A stretch of DNA of 64,000 nt from Apostichopus japonicus (lineage: Eukaryota > Echinodermata > Holothuroidea > Aspidochirotida > Stichopodidae): contig NC_092580.1 in NCBI RefSeq assembly GCF_037975245.1, positions 452,501-516,500 of the forward strand, read 5' to 3'. A model generated the notes under the pieces. That model was not told the origin of the DNA and made no database searches. It saw only the letters and a list, made by a program, of their open reading frames with translations. Shown here piece by piece: positions 1 to 10,827 of this stretch (the stretch's first letter is position 1; each line of letters starts with the position of its first letter). The position numbers and the translations under genes are program-made.

Positions 1-66
1 GAGCCCTACAGCCAATCAGCACTTGCCGATTCTTAGAAGTCTTTGAGCCTGAGGTATGTAGGCAGC

Positions 67-1053
67 TATGGCGGGCCATCAGTCTCAATCATTGGAGATC
101 GACTTATACCGATTTAAATCGACATATACCAGTTTCCTTCGACATATACCAGTTTCCTTCGACTTATACCAGTTTCATTCTACATATCATCGATTTAAAT
201 CGACATATACCAGCTTCATTCCACATATCATCGATTTAAATCGACATATACCAGTTTCATTCTACATATCATCGATTTATTTTACTTATCATCGATTTAA
301 ATCGATGATAAGTAAAATAAATCGATGATATGTCGATAGTAACTGGTATATGTCGATTTAAATCGATGATATGTGGAATGAAACTGGTATATGTCAATTT
401 AAATCGACATATCATCGATTTATTCTACATATCATCGATTTATTTTACTTATCATCGATTTAAATCGATGATAAGTAAAATAAATCGATGATATGTCGAA
501 GGAAACTGGTATATGTCGATTTAAATCAATGATATGTAGAATGAAACTGGTATATGTCAATTTAAATCGACATATCATCGATTTATTCTACATATCATCG
601 ATTTATTTTACTTCTCATCGATTTAAATCGATGATATGTAAAATAAATCGATGATATGTCCATTTAAATCGACATCTACCAGTTTAAATCGATGATATGT
701 CGAATTAAATCGGTAGAAGTCAATTTCCGTGGACTTATACCAGTTTCTAGCGTCTCAAATTGACATATACCTATTTAAATCGACATATCATCGATTTAGC
801 TCATTAACATATTCCAAATTAAATCGATGATAAGTAAAATAAATCGATGATATGTAGAATGAAACTGGTATATGTCGATTTAAATCGATGATATGTAGAA
901 TGAAACTGGTATATGTCGATTTAAATCGATGATATGTAGAATGAAACTGGTATAAGTCGAAGGAAACTGGTATATGTCGAAGGAAACTGGTATATGTCGA
1001 TTTAAATCGGTATAAGTCGATCTCCAATGATTTGAGACTGATGGCCCGCCATA
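67..1053. mobile_element. Foldback/TIR DNA element 1 (no transposase)
   Basis: The first roughly 240 bases (67 to about 310) reappear inverted at about 810-1053 almost without change, apart from one extra A near the right end. The outer ends read TATGGCGGGCC and GGCCCGCCATA. The 6-bp word GGCAGC lies directly outside both ends (61-66 and 1054-1059), as expected for a target-site duplication. The inside is an array of short self-complementary words (ATCGATTTAAATCGAT, CATATACCAG and variants). The apparent ORFs on both strands are repeat translations, not genes. No transposase is present, so it is non-autonomous. The near-identity of the arms suggests recent insertion or conversion. Superfamily is uncertain; a 6-bp duplication is reported for few groups (for example Dada or IS3EU). 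Confidence 0.85.
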
Positions 1054-1192
1054 GGCAGCCAGCCAAAATGTTGGCAAGGTGTGCTTCAGGTCTGCTCAGG
1101 TAGAGGGGAGAAAGTTTAATAGGGTAGGTCAGTGGTATTGTTTGAGAGAGTTGGTAAAATAGGATTTAAAGGGGGAAAATAGGAATTATAGC

Positions 1193-1330
1193 CAGTGGTG
1201 TGGCCAGGATTCTGCTAACGGAGGGAGGGGGGGGGGGGGTTATCCCTCATGGGCCCAAAATTGGTGGAATCTGAAAAATGGCCTGAAATTTGGTGGGCCA
1301 TAAAGTTTTGTGGGCCCTACATTTTTAAGC
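1193..1330. repeat. MITE-like remnant (CAGTGGTGTGGCC end)
   Basis: CAGTGGTGTGGCCAGG followed by a G-rich run and GGGCCC-rich sequence resembles the CAGTGGCG-ended short elements found elsewhere in this window (15,087; 16,464; 35,995). I could not find the second end or a target duplication, so the right boundary is a guess. Confidence 0.35.
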
Positions 1331-1340
1331 TCGAAAAGGA

Positions 1341-1564
1341 ATGAGCTTCTGCACCATTGGTGCTCTAGTTTCTTCTTTCACCCTCTGTCTGTCTACATTG
1401 TTGGTTCTCTTTTCTTTCATCTTCCGCTGCAGTTTATTCTCCCAACAAAAGGTCGCTATAGAAAATTTAGGAGATACGGCTCAGTCCGAGTACAAGCATG
1501 GCTCATCTCTGAACACGGAGTCCAGTGGTAGCGATAGTTACAGGGACATTTTAACCAGTCATAA
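1341..1564 (+). CDS. Exon 1 of a predicted membrane-anchored coiled-coil protein
   Basis: The frame opens at ATG 1341; an in-frame TAA at 1326-1328 makes this the first possible start. Residues 5-28 (TIGALVSSFTLC through FIF) are almost all hydrophobic and would form one transmembrane or signal-anchor segment. A polar, Ser/Glu-rich stretch ending SDSYRDILTSHK follows. The exon ends two bases into a codon at a GTAAGT donor (1565). The next exon supplies the third base. A strong acceptor (CTTCCGCTGCAG) ends at 1432, so an alternative model starts the exon at 1433 with an upstream exon outside the window; the hydrophobic segment would then be intron. Spliced to 2818-2902, 3941-4061 and 8263-8327 it gives 164 residues. 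I do not recognise the family. Confidence 0.5.
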
Positions 1565-2089
1565 GTAAGTTTCACTCTCTAAACATGTTTTATTTTAAGC
1601 AAGGTTTTGTCAGCTGGCAACATATTATCTATGTTTTATTCTTTTGTAAAACAATTCAAAAATAAGAAACTGACTGGGAAAAGTAAATGCAATGTATTGA
1701 GACAAGTTATTGGATAATCCCAAACCGAATGTTTACTTACCATAAATGTAACTGGTTGAAAGGTAACGCTGTATCTTGGTAACGATATTTTAAACTATCT
1801 CAAGTTGTAAAGGATTGGGAAGGTAAATAGAAGTCAATTTGGGGTGGGGGTGAGTGGAGGAGGGGTGGGCAGCTAAAACAAGCTGCTTAAACGATATGAT
1901 TTTTAAATTTACACTCTAAACAGTTGACTGTACTGAAAACTGCACAGTGCATTTTAAAGTAGACCACTATCTATTTCTTGCTGTAAAGCAGAACTGTTTG
2001 TAACCTTGTGTTGAGTTTGTTTTGATCTCATCTCCCTTCATGTAATGAATAGGGAGATGAGATATTGTACTTCACTCCACATCAAAAAT

Positions 2090-2700
2090 GTGAGTGAGTG
2101 TGTGTGCGTGTCCGTGTGTGCGTGAGTGAGTGAGCAAAATTAAGTATGTCGCAGACTCCTCCTAGACCCCAAGTCCTGTCGAGTTCAAGCTTGGTGGGTG
2201 GGAGCCTGACCATGTTACAGGTAACTCATGCCTGCGCGATTGATGACGTCAAAGAGGTTGAAGGTCAAGAAATCTAAAAATTAGTTTTTAGCCATTTTCT
2301 GCATGCCAACTTGTTGGACAAAGGCATTAAACCACATTATATGTAGAGAATGAAGAGACAAAGTTTAAAACAAGACAGATTTAGCTGTTTAGGCTTGTAG
2401 TTAACGGGTCAATTGAGTTAAAGTTAAAATTGGTCTAAATTGTGCAAAAGAGTGTGTCCTAGACTGTTAGTCCGATCAGGTTCAAACTTGGTGGGTAGGT
2501 GCCTGACCATGTACTGTAAACTTGATCTTTGGTGATTGTCTAAATGTCATAGGTGAAAGGTCAAATACCCAGAAAGTGTAGCCATTTTCTGCTTGTCAGC
2601 ATGTTGGAAAAAGTCATTAAACCACAGATATGTTGACTATAATGAGACAAATTTTAAATTAGAACTTATGCAGTTGTTTAGGGTCAAGGTCAAAGTTCAT
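2090..2700. repeat. Two diverged tandem copies of a ~300-bp sequence
   Basis: A GTGAGTGAG/TGTGTGCG simple repeat (2,090-2,142) is followed by two related blocks, about 2,145-2,400 and 2,450-2,690. Both contain 'ttcaa.cttggtgggt.gg.gcctgaccatgt', then 'agccattttctgc' and 'ttaaaccaca', in the same order and spacing. They lie in intron 1 of the 1.3-8.3 kb gene. No coding potential. Confidence 0.65.
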
Positions 2701-2817
2701 TGTAGATCCATTCCATCATAAAAGAGATGAGTACCATAGATTGCCATCTTGTCTTATGTTTTAATCTTAATAGATGCTAAGATCCCATAACAAGGGAGTT
2801 TATTAGGCAAGTTTCAG

Positions 2818-2902
2818 GAGAGATATGATTGATAAAGATGGCTACCTTCAAGGTATGCAAGGAATTAAGATGACTAATGAAGCAATCCATGGCAGAATGA
2901 AG
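2818..2902 (+). CDS. Exon 2 of the predicted coiled-coil protein
   Basis: An 85-base exon between TTTCAG and GTGAGA. It takes one base to complete the lysine codon left by exon 1, then reads RDMIDKDGYLQGMQGIKM, TNEAIHGRMK, and ends on a codon boundary. It was found because its entry phase (2) and exit phase (0) are the ones needed to connect the exons at 1341-1564 and 3941-4061. The sequence is charged and free of proline, consistent with helix leading into the coiled coil. It is too short to stand out as an ORF. I see no family signature. Confidence 0.6.
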
Positions 2903-3424
2903 GTGAGATGACAAAACTATTAATTAATGGATCATTCAACTGTCAATTTGAGTATAGTTTCATTACTTTAATGTATGTTTAATTGCTTTGTTCAAGGGCT
3001 GTCCTAACATGTTAGTGTTTGATATCATGAGATGCAAGGTTAAATTGCGACTAACATGCAACATCATGTAACATGTTGAAAATTTCAAGTTTCATTGCTT
3101 ACACTACATTTCATGTTTAATAGAATGTTGAGTGAAACTACCCACTGCTGTAGGGGAGGAAACATTTGGTGTTTAATCCACAAGCTCCAGCTCATTCATT
3201 GGCGCTTAAATTTCAACTCCTACCCAGATCCCAACGAAAAGAGTAAGTGACGTCTGCTCTGTAACGCGACAATAGCATAAGAGACGGTGGTATGAACAGA
3301 CCTTATGGGGAAAAATTTAACACGTCATTTAACGAAAGTGAAAATACAGTATTCCCCATCTTGGTGGGGTAGAATTCATTTCCCCCGTGGGTTGTATAAC
3401 AAAAGAGAAATCTGTAAGCAACGA

Positions 3425-3930
3425 TGATTATTAATGCATCTTTGCGTGATTGATTACTAATCCATCTTTGCGTGATTGATTATTAATCCATATTTGCATG
3501 ATTGATTATTATACAAATATTGAATGGTTATGAGTGCAATAGTGCAAATATTTCATGAGTTGAAAGATGGAATGTTCCATTCAACGGGCGCAGCAGAGTT
3601 GAATGGAACAAATTACATCTTTCAACGAATGAAATATTTGCACTATTGCACGAATGGAAACCATTCATTATTTGTTTTATGCAACATATTATATTAAGAC
3701 GGGTAAAATGCACTCATGCAACCGATTGTTTTGAACAGACAGGTTTCTCTGCTCTCTTACCATTGAAAAAGTGCTACCAAAAAAGTATAACTCATGGTTC
3801 TATTTCATAGAGTGGAATAGAGCGGATTTTGCATGCAATCAACAAGCAATTGACCAATCAAATGACCAGACTACAATTAGGTGTTGTATAATAATCCATA
3901 TTTGCATGATTGATTATTAATCCATCTTCT
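3425..3930. repeat. Hairpin repeat flanked by TTTGCATGATTGATTA repeats
   Basis: About 3,425-3,512 holds three copies of a ~32-base unit (TTTGCGTGATTGATTACTAA and variants) and another copy lies at 3,898-3,930. Between them, 3,521-3,669 is an inverted repeat with arms of about 65 bases and a short GGGCGCAGCAGA-like loop; both arms carry TGCAATAGTGCAAATATTTC. It resembles a MITE flanked by simple tandem repeats and would fold into a long RNA hairpin if transcribed in intron 2. Confidence 0.6.
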
Positions 3931-3940
3931 TTCTGCTTAG

Positions 3941-4061
3941 ACGTTGAAGGACAGCGTAGTAAAATCAGAGGATTCCGTGAAGAGACTGTTAGCAGAGATC
4001 AAGATGTTAGGTCAAAGGGTCGTTCAGTCTCATAAAGCCATACAGAAGGAGGAAGAGCCAG
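3941..4061 (+). CDS. Exon 3 of the predicted coiled-coil protein
   Basis: A 121-base exon from acceptor TTCTGCTTAG to donor GTACAT. It starts in phase 0 and leaves one base over. The 40 residues (TLKDSVVKSEDSVKRLLAEI, then KMLGQRVVQSHKAIQKEEEP) place V, V, L, I, L and V at a/d spacing, as in a short parallel coiled coil, so the protein probably self-associates or binds another helix. The intron before it carries diverged tandem repeats (2,090-2,700) and a hairpin repeat (3,521-3,669). The intron after it is about 4.2 kb. Confidence 0.6.
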
Positions 4062-4690
4062 GTACATTTTCAAGTTTCTTCCTTTTGGGTTTGGTACATT
4101 GAGAGTACAAGATGGATATGATGCTCGCATTGTATAAAATTATTGGTAGCAGTATGCTGGAGACAGTAGGTTGTAGGACTATTGTTTGCGAGCGGGTCAC
4201 AGATATGGTCATGTGCGAAGAAAGTTGGAATGAATTTCAAAACTAACCAATGAGTCGGTCTTGCGTACAAAGATTTACTTCGCTGCTAAATAAACCCGAG
4301 CGCGTTTAACAGGATCATGTCAAGCATAAATCAGGGACGTTTAAATTTGGTGAAAATGTTCTATTTATGGTAGTTCACAAGCGAGAATGTTACCTAACTT
4401 ATATGGAATTGATGCCAAGTTTTTGTATTGAATGAGTGCAGTTGTTAAATTTTTTGTCTCCGCCATCCCCACCCCACCCCCGGAAAGAAGTATCCCTAAC
4501 CATGATGGAATATCACTTAGTAATATTCAGTCTTACCGAAGGCGATGGAGTACAACAGAGTTGAGGAGAGTGGAATTTTCCGAAGGTTAAAGTGTCACTG
4601 TTCCCCTGACCAACACGGGAATGATGCTAACTTTGTTAATTTAGGCGAGGATAACAGCTAGGTACTTGACTCCATAAAGAACTCTGACAT

Positions 4691-4912
4691 GTGGGTGTAT
4701 AGAACAGAAAAATATATTGATACAATTACCGACTGAAACACCCGTTCATATAGAACGCGGACCTGTGGGTGTATAGAACAGAAAAATATAGTGATACAAT
4801 TACCGACTGAAACACCCGTTCATATAGAACTCGAACATGTGGGTGTATAGAACAGAAAAATATAGTGATACAATTACCGACTGAAACACCCCTTCATGAA
4901 ATTACACCCTTC
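4691..4912. repeat. 74-bp tandem repeat, 3 copies
   Basis: Units start at 4691, 4765 and 4839, each beginning GTGGGTGTATAGAACAG and ending with CTGAAACACCC. They differ at only a few positions. GGGTGT near the start and ACACCC near the end of each unit are complementary, so each can form a loop. Lies in intron 3. Confidence 0.85.
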
Positions 4913-7900
4913 ATATAAATCACAAATTAGGGAATGATTGAATTATAGCATTAGGAAATTCTAGAAATTAAGAAACTTGATCTCTTTTCACATCTTCAAA
5001 TGACAATTTCAATCCAAAAGTTTGGTAACCTTCAGGTCGCTGTCACTGTTTCACCAGCTCCCGTCTTTTGGGCTACTTTCTCTTTAGGCCAGCACCCCTT
5101 GTCTCTCTTGCTCCGCTGATTGTCAAGAACTGCAGGGTACAAAATACGTTAACTAGTATTTTGTCTAAATACATGCTCTGGAATTATCCCGAGGGTATTT
5201 GTAAGACGAACCCTAACCACAGTGAACCTTCCTGCAGATGTGAATTTCAATTTGGGATATTGAAAACGCATAACACATAACAACATAAATAATTACATAA
5301 ACCCACCACCAAGTCCTAAATTATCACAAGGCTCCCAATTCTATAATGCCCCCACTAACTGCTCCAATACAACACTTACTATATGCATACTATCTCTACC
5401 CCTAGGGCAGCTTCAATGGCGAGGATTATTCTAGAACATAATCTCTGTATCTGAAATATCATGCCATACCCCAAGACACAATGCTCCTCTCTAAAGTGAT
5501 CCCTGATTGCATAATCTTGTAACACATGTTACTAAGTATTATTGACATATCCCCTAGGCTAGAGCCAAAGTTGCCTAGGTCGGGATACAAACCCCCACAA
5601 CAACAGTGACACTTCAATAAACAAAATGTCACTGTTCACCTGTCCCCACATGTTCTTAACAAGGATAAATAATGTGACTTACTTCACTGGGCTTTGACTT
5701 GCTCTCCAGGTACAGACTGGCACCACGATACATCCACACAGAACCGGTTACTGGTCAAATTAACTCAGGTGGTGACAATAAGTAATATATGTTTTTTGCA
5801 TATAAAATGTTGGCCTCGCAGGCTAAGCTTCTCAACAAGCCTGAATACAACTTAGTGCCCTCACAGGGTCTTACCACAACAGCAATAATAACCAACACAC
5901 CACGCCCACAAATGACACAGCCAGTCTTGTACAACTGTACCTTTCAAACCCTGGGAGTCAAGTGAGGAATATTCTCCAACTCTGAAATGAATGCATACCA
6001 TGTACTGCTCAAAACAATACATAACACAAAACAAGACACAAACAAGACAAATATACAGGACACAAAGGGATAAAGCTACTTCCTTCAAGTCAGGTACAAT
6101 CTAGCTTGTGCCATTCAGAGTCACTCAAGTGATACATAAGGCAATACATAACATAAAGAATACATCAAGTTTATGTACTTCGTCCTCAGATTTAGTGTAA
6201 AGTATTTTTTTGGGGTGAATATTGTAAGGATAACAAGCTCGTTCCTTTTTTCCTAGAACTGAATAAGTATTCACGCAAAGCAAATTGCTCTTTTACCCAT
6301 CATCAAAGTAGCTGTGCAGTTACTAGTGTATTGGAAACAATATTATACCTGCCATAAGTTTTGCCATATGGTACTGTGCATTATTTTTTTTTTGGGGGGG
6401 GGTTTCCCTTAAATTGTATGCGCATTGTGTCACGTTTGTTTTGACAAATAAGGCTTTGTTCTGTGCAGTGATAATCTTTCCCTATAATCCCAGAGATATA
6501 AATATAAATATATTTAGAGGAAACTCTTGAAAAAGTTTGTAACAAAATTAACGCCGAGTCAGGTCAGATCTTTCTGGAAACCCTACACGTAATGAGACTA
6601 GGAGAGAATTGGTCTGGGAGGATGGGAGGGGGGGGGGGCGGGTTTTAGTGGAATATTTAGGAACATTGCAGTTATTGTGTGTTGTTCTCCATCTCAATTA
6701 AAGACCTGTTATTTATGTGTAAATTAACACCTAGTTACTTAGTATTTTGCTGTTTTGGATGCAGCCAGGGGTGGGACCTAGATTCCCCATCTCTTAGATT
6801 TTGTCTGTAACCCCACCAAAACACATATCCAGTACCACTAAACCCACTCCGAACTCTGTTGCTCCATTTACCCGAGCAAATCTTGCTATGAAATTGACTG
6901 ACTTGCTACACAAATGCAAAGATATTGGGCATTTTTTTTTTCCATTAACAGAAACTCTAGTGTTATCATCAATATAATGATAAACAAAATGGAGAAACTT
7001 TCAGCACATGTATTCAAAATAGTAAACACTTACTTATTGCCTCCACTCCACCCTCCAGTTTAATATTCTGGCTTTGCTTTCTGATTATGTGCAGGTTTGA
7101 GATGTAGTACATTTCTCCGTCCGTGTTATTGTCAGATAATGAAATGAGAATAAGAATTAATAAAATTGTAAAAGAAAGTTTCCTTCCTCGACAGCATGAC
7201 TTCATATCCGTCACTTCTTCAGTATCTACCTAAATGACAAATGTAGGCTGAATTTTAGACACAATAATGTCGTAGTCCACCAGAACAAGGTTAATTGCTG
7301 ATCCAGTTCCAAGCTATTTACCGTTAAAATATGCTAAACCTCCGGTATGTTCCTTTAAAGGCTAACTTGATGATGTTATCAGCTCTTCTAGAACAGGCTT
7401 TAATGTTAATGTTAACCCATTGCTTTACATTCTAATAACTCACTCAACCAAAGCATGTTCCTTAAACTTGATATTAAAACAACAACACCCTTGCACCCAT
7501 TGAAAGAAAATTAGACACCATCTATCCAAAAGTTGACAAATTTGTACTACCACTGTAAACATGTCATTTGAGACAGGTAAATATCTTTTTTGTGATTTTG
7601 TGCTGGATCTGAGGAACTCAGCTAAATGGTTAAAGTATTAGACTAAATAGTCTTGTCACTCTAAACCGATGAACCTCGGCAAATTAATGGGTCGTTCCCT
7701 TACAAATTAAAAGTGGCAAAAAAAATCCAGCCTGGCCTAATAACGCTGTTTTTCAACCGTTCACAACAAATTAACTGAGGTTTGTTAAGCTTTGTTTCTA
7801 AAGTCATCTTTTTTATGAATTTTTCCTTCATGTCTTTCCATTGTAATATAGCTTGTAAATCTATTGCAATCAAAAAATTTTACATTTTTTTTTACATTTT

Positions 7901-8262
7901 ATAATAATATTCTGTAACTACTGTAGTTGATACAACAATACTAGACATTTCACTAGTAGATGGGTTATAAATAAAATTAAAAAAATTGACATTTCTGACA
8001 TTACATAAGTTAGGGAAATCATTAAATGTTCTTAGATCTCTGTCTGTGGCTCTGACTCCCTCCCACCAAGAAAGTGTTAATCCCCCACCCCCTCCTATCA
8101 CCCAAAGCAATCCGTTTTTGCCCTTAAAATTATTGGCTATCGTTGACTCATTTGAGTCTTCAAATGTAACATGCATGATCTACACTTTATGCAGAGTTCT
8201 TACGTCTACATGGCTTGTGTATTCCTATCTAGTAATTTTCTTTCATACTCTTTTATCGACAG
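4913..8262. other. Intron 3, no further gene seen
   Basis: About 3.3 kb of AT-rich sequence with mononucleotide runs (for example G runs at about 6,396 and 6,629). Short ORFs here lack splice logic or family resemblance. A partly tRNA-like stretch near 7,615-7,680 (CTCAGCTAAATGGTTAAAG) may be an old SINE head. Confidence 0.5.
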
Positions 8263-8327
8263 AACCACCTATGGTGTCCAACATGGAACAGCTCCCAGAG
8301 AGACCTCCAGAAGACTTAAATTTGTAA
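8263..8327 (+). CDS. Exon 4 (first stop) of the predicted coiled-coil protein
   Basis: The acceptor TTTTATCGACAG ends at 8262. Two bases complete the Glu codon begun by exon 3, then the frame reads PPMVSNMEQLPERPPEDLNL and stops at TAA 8325-8327, giving a Pro/Glu-rich tail. Exons 1-4 total 495 bases, exactly 165 codons including the stop. Phase agreement across three introns is the main evidence that this is one gene. The frame remains protein-like after the stop (see 8328-8735), so the true end is uncertain. Confidence 0.55.
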
Positions 8328-8735
8328 GAGACTTGGGAAGATGACGAAACATCAGACAGAGACAATAAATTGGAATCCCAAGCCCCTGTAGCCGATTCAG
8401 ATCCCTACTCTAGTCTCATTATGGACATGAAAGCCTCCATCTTACCTCCGAGTTAAGTACAGTCTAACTTATACCAGATCAGGAAAGGCTTACAAGACGA
8501 TAACCTCCTGAAGGCAGAAGAAGACAGAAAAGTTTGTTCCAATTCTGGTAGCGACGTGCCGAACGCTTCATCAATCCAAAATGACAAGCTGATGGAAGTT
8601 TCCCCCGAAGGGATTAGAAATGGGACTAAAGTTGAAGAAGAATCGGAAAGTGATTCGATCCAGCTACCAGATAGTCCTGCCGGTCTCAAACTTTCAGGAT
8701 CACAAACTTTTGAGCCACCGATGTTGCAGCTTCTT
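8328..8735 (+). other. In-frame extension past the stop, with a second TAA
   Basis: The same frame continues as acidic, Ser-rich, low-complexity protein: ETWEDDETSDRDNKLESQAP and so on to a second TAA at 8454-8456, then about 95 more residues (VQSNLYQIRKGLQDDNLLKA, then EESESDSIQLPDSP and onward) before AT-rich noncoding sequence near 8,740. Codon choice and charge look like real coding sequence rather than 3' UTR. Either two nonsense changes have truncated an older, longer protein, or the stops are read through or avoided by splicing, or this assembly carries errors. A GTTAAG word at 8452 could serve as a weak donor. Confidence 0.45.
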
Positions 8736-8895
8736 AAAAGATATATTTATTATTATTATTTGTTTCATCACATAGTATTTCAAGGTGAACAAGACAATAT
8801 AAGTACAAATAAGTAAAAAATGTGAAAGGAAGTCAACTAAGAAACCCTTTTGGGCTTAATCGAATTGAGTACTCCCTATCTATATGTACATGTAT

Positions 8896-8896
8896 A

Positions 8897-8950
<54 letters not shown>
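8896..8950. repeat. (TA)n microsatellite
   Basis: An almost uninterrupted TA dinucleotide run of about 50 bases. The ORF crossing it is a repeat translation. Confidence 0.95.
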
Positions 8951-8951
<1 letters not shown>

Positions 8952-9634
8952 AAACTGTATATATATGTAAGCTTTTCTACTTCTTTATTTTGTATCACCA
9001 TGTGTGTAAATATTGAAGCACTAAGATATGCAGTTTTTTTCCTTGAAATAGCAAGAGATATAATAGAGAACACTGTTATGAAAGCTGTACTTAAAACACT
9101 TGAAAAACTGCTCTCCTAAATTTTAAGGAATAGTTTGGCAGAATTTTTTTCTGGGGAACTCTACCTTTATTTCATGCATAGTCTTGAATACTTCTGCAAT
9201 ACCATAAGACCATCTCTGCCCTGCACCTAAAAATACTGGGTTTTTTATTCTCTCTTGCATGTTTTCAAAAGTGCCCTTCTCAAGGGTATCATGTTGAAAA
9301 TTTTCTCATATTTACAGATGGAAATTATGAAGTTATGTCAATTGAGGTCATCAGCGGCCAAAATACAAAAACCTTGTAGTCTAGTTTAGTGAATATCTGT
9401 AGCATCGGTAAAATGTCATAATTAGGTGGTAGGTCCCCCTCACTGAGCATTACACTTTGAGCAGTTCTGTTAAGAGGTCAAATGTAAATTGGAGTCATCA
9501 GCTGCCAAAAGCCTGAAATCCTTGTCGACATCAAAATCAAAGCTGCGATTATCCTCATGCTCAGAAATGTACAAGAACTGAATGTTCTATGAAGAGGTCA
9601 AAGGTCACTTAGGGTCAAATTCTGACCACCTTGA

Positions 9635-9960
9635 TCAGGCGCGTATCCAGGGGGGGCGCGCGTATCTAGGGGGGGCGTTGGGGGCGTGCGCCCCCCCAGG
9701 TAAGAAATAGAGGAGAGAAGAAAAGAGAGAAGAAAAAAGGGGAAAAAGAGGGGAAAGAAGGGGAGGAAGGAAGGGAAAAGAAAGAGAAGAAATAGAGGAA
9801 AAGGAGAAAAGGAGGGAGTAGAAAAAACGGCAAGCAACTGGGAAGAGAAAAAAGAACAGTGACATAATTACAGGGCTGATCCCTATTATACACATAGGGT
9901 AGCCAGTGACGGATCGATGATTTTGGAATGGGTGTGCGCCTCACCCTACCCCTTCCACCG
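9635..9960. repeat. MITE-like G-rich remnant with polypurine tract
   Basis: CAGGCGCGTATCCAGGGGGG at about 9,637 and a partial second copy at 9,660 are typical ends of short CAGNGGCG elements. From about 9,705 to 9,850 one strand is nearly all purine (AGAGAAGAAAAGAGAG and similar), and CCAGTGACGGATCGA appears at about 9,902. The overlapping ORFs rich in Phe, Ser, Leu and Pro on the minus strand are translations of the tract. Such tracts can adopt triplex (H-DNA) structure. Confidence 0.5.
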
Positions 9961-9997
9961 ACAACTCCATTTTGACGTTTTCATATTTCCTCTCTCA

Positions 9998-10251
<254 letters not shown>

Positions 10252-10767
10252 AACAATTGTACAATTGTGCTATGAAACCAACTGTGGCTGGTCTCGAACT
10301 CGACCGAGTCGTCGGGAACATGATGCATTTTCAGTATTAGACCAGGATCTATATGCGAACTGCACTAGACATATGTCCTTCGATGCAACACTGCCATCCA
10401 GAGATAAAATGTTATACTCCGACCTGAATGCTAATTGTTACCCTAAACCTCGTACCGTAACTCATACAATGAATCTAAAAATAAATTCCGCATGTGATTA
10501 GAGAATTGAGCACATCTCCTGTGAATATCATGTAGTGCATGGGGGGGGGGGGGGGGACAGGCGGACGCACCTATCACTTCTTGAGATTGTTCCAATCTGC
10601 GTGAAAATGCCCCACCACCCACCCCCACAACCCCTACGCCCAACCCCTCTTATCGCTTCCCAATGGGTTACAAAACTTAAACAATAACCTTCGCCCGTAG
10701 TACTAAAACCTTGACAAAATCCGGCAACACACCACTTCATCGATAGATAACGAGTCTAGTGATCGGG

Positions 10768-10770
<3 letters not shown>

Positions 10771-10820
<50 letters not shown>
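10771..10820. repeat. (TA)n(GA)n microsatellite
   Basis: TA repeats pass directly into GAGAGAGA and abut the target duplication of element 2 at 10,822. AT-rich simple repeats may have offered an insertion site. Confidence 0.9.
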
Positions 10821-10827
10821 TCGTGCA

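Noticed and set aside
68-328. 86-codon ORF, mirrored on the minus strand at 788-1,066
   Set aside because: It is a translation of the inverted terminal repeat; the protein is a periodic repeat (FKSTYTSF, RHIPVSF) and the mirror copy reads the same.
1-1060. CRISPR-like array (regular short repeats)
   Set aside because: Eukaryotic DNA; repeats are palindromic without unique spacers, and the block has transposon ends and a target duplication.
7014-7214. Short minus-strand ORF with a hydrophobic stretch (possible secreted peptide)
   Set aside because: No supporting splice sites, neighbours or recognisable motif; the frame lies in AT-rich intron sequence.
9598-9944. Leu/Phe/Ser/Pro-rich minus-strand ORFs
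   Set aside because: They come from a polypurine tract and G runs; composition explains the open frames.
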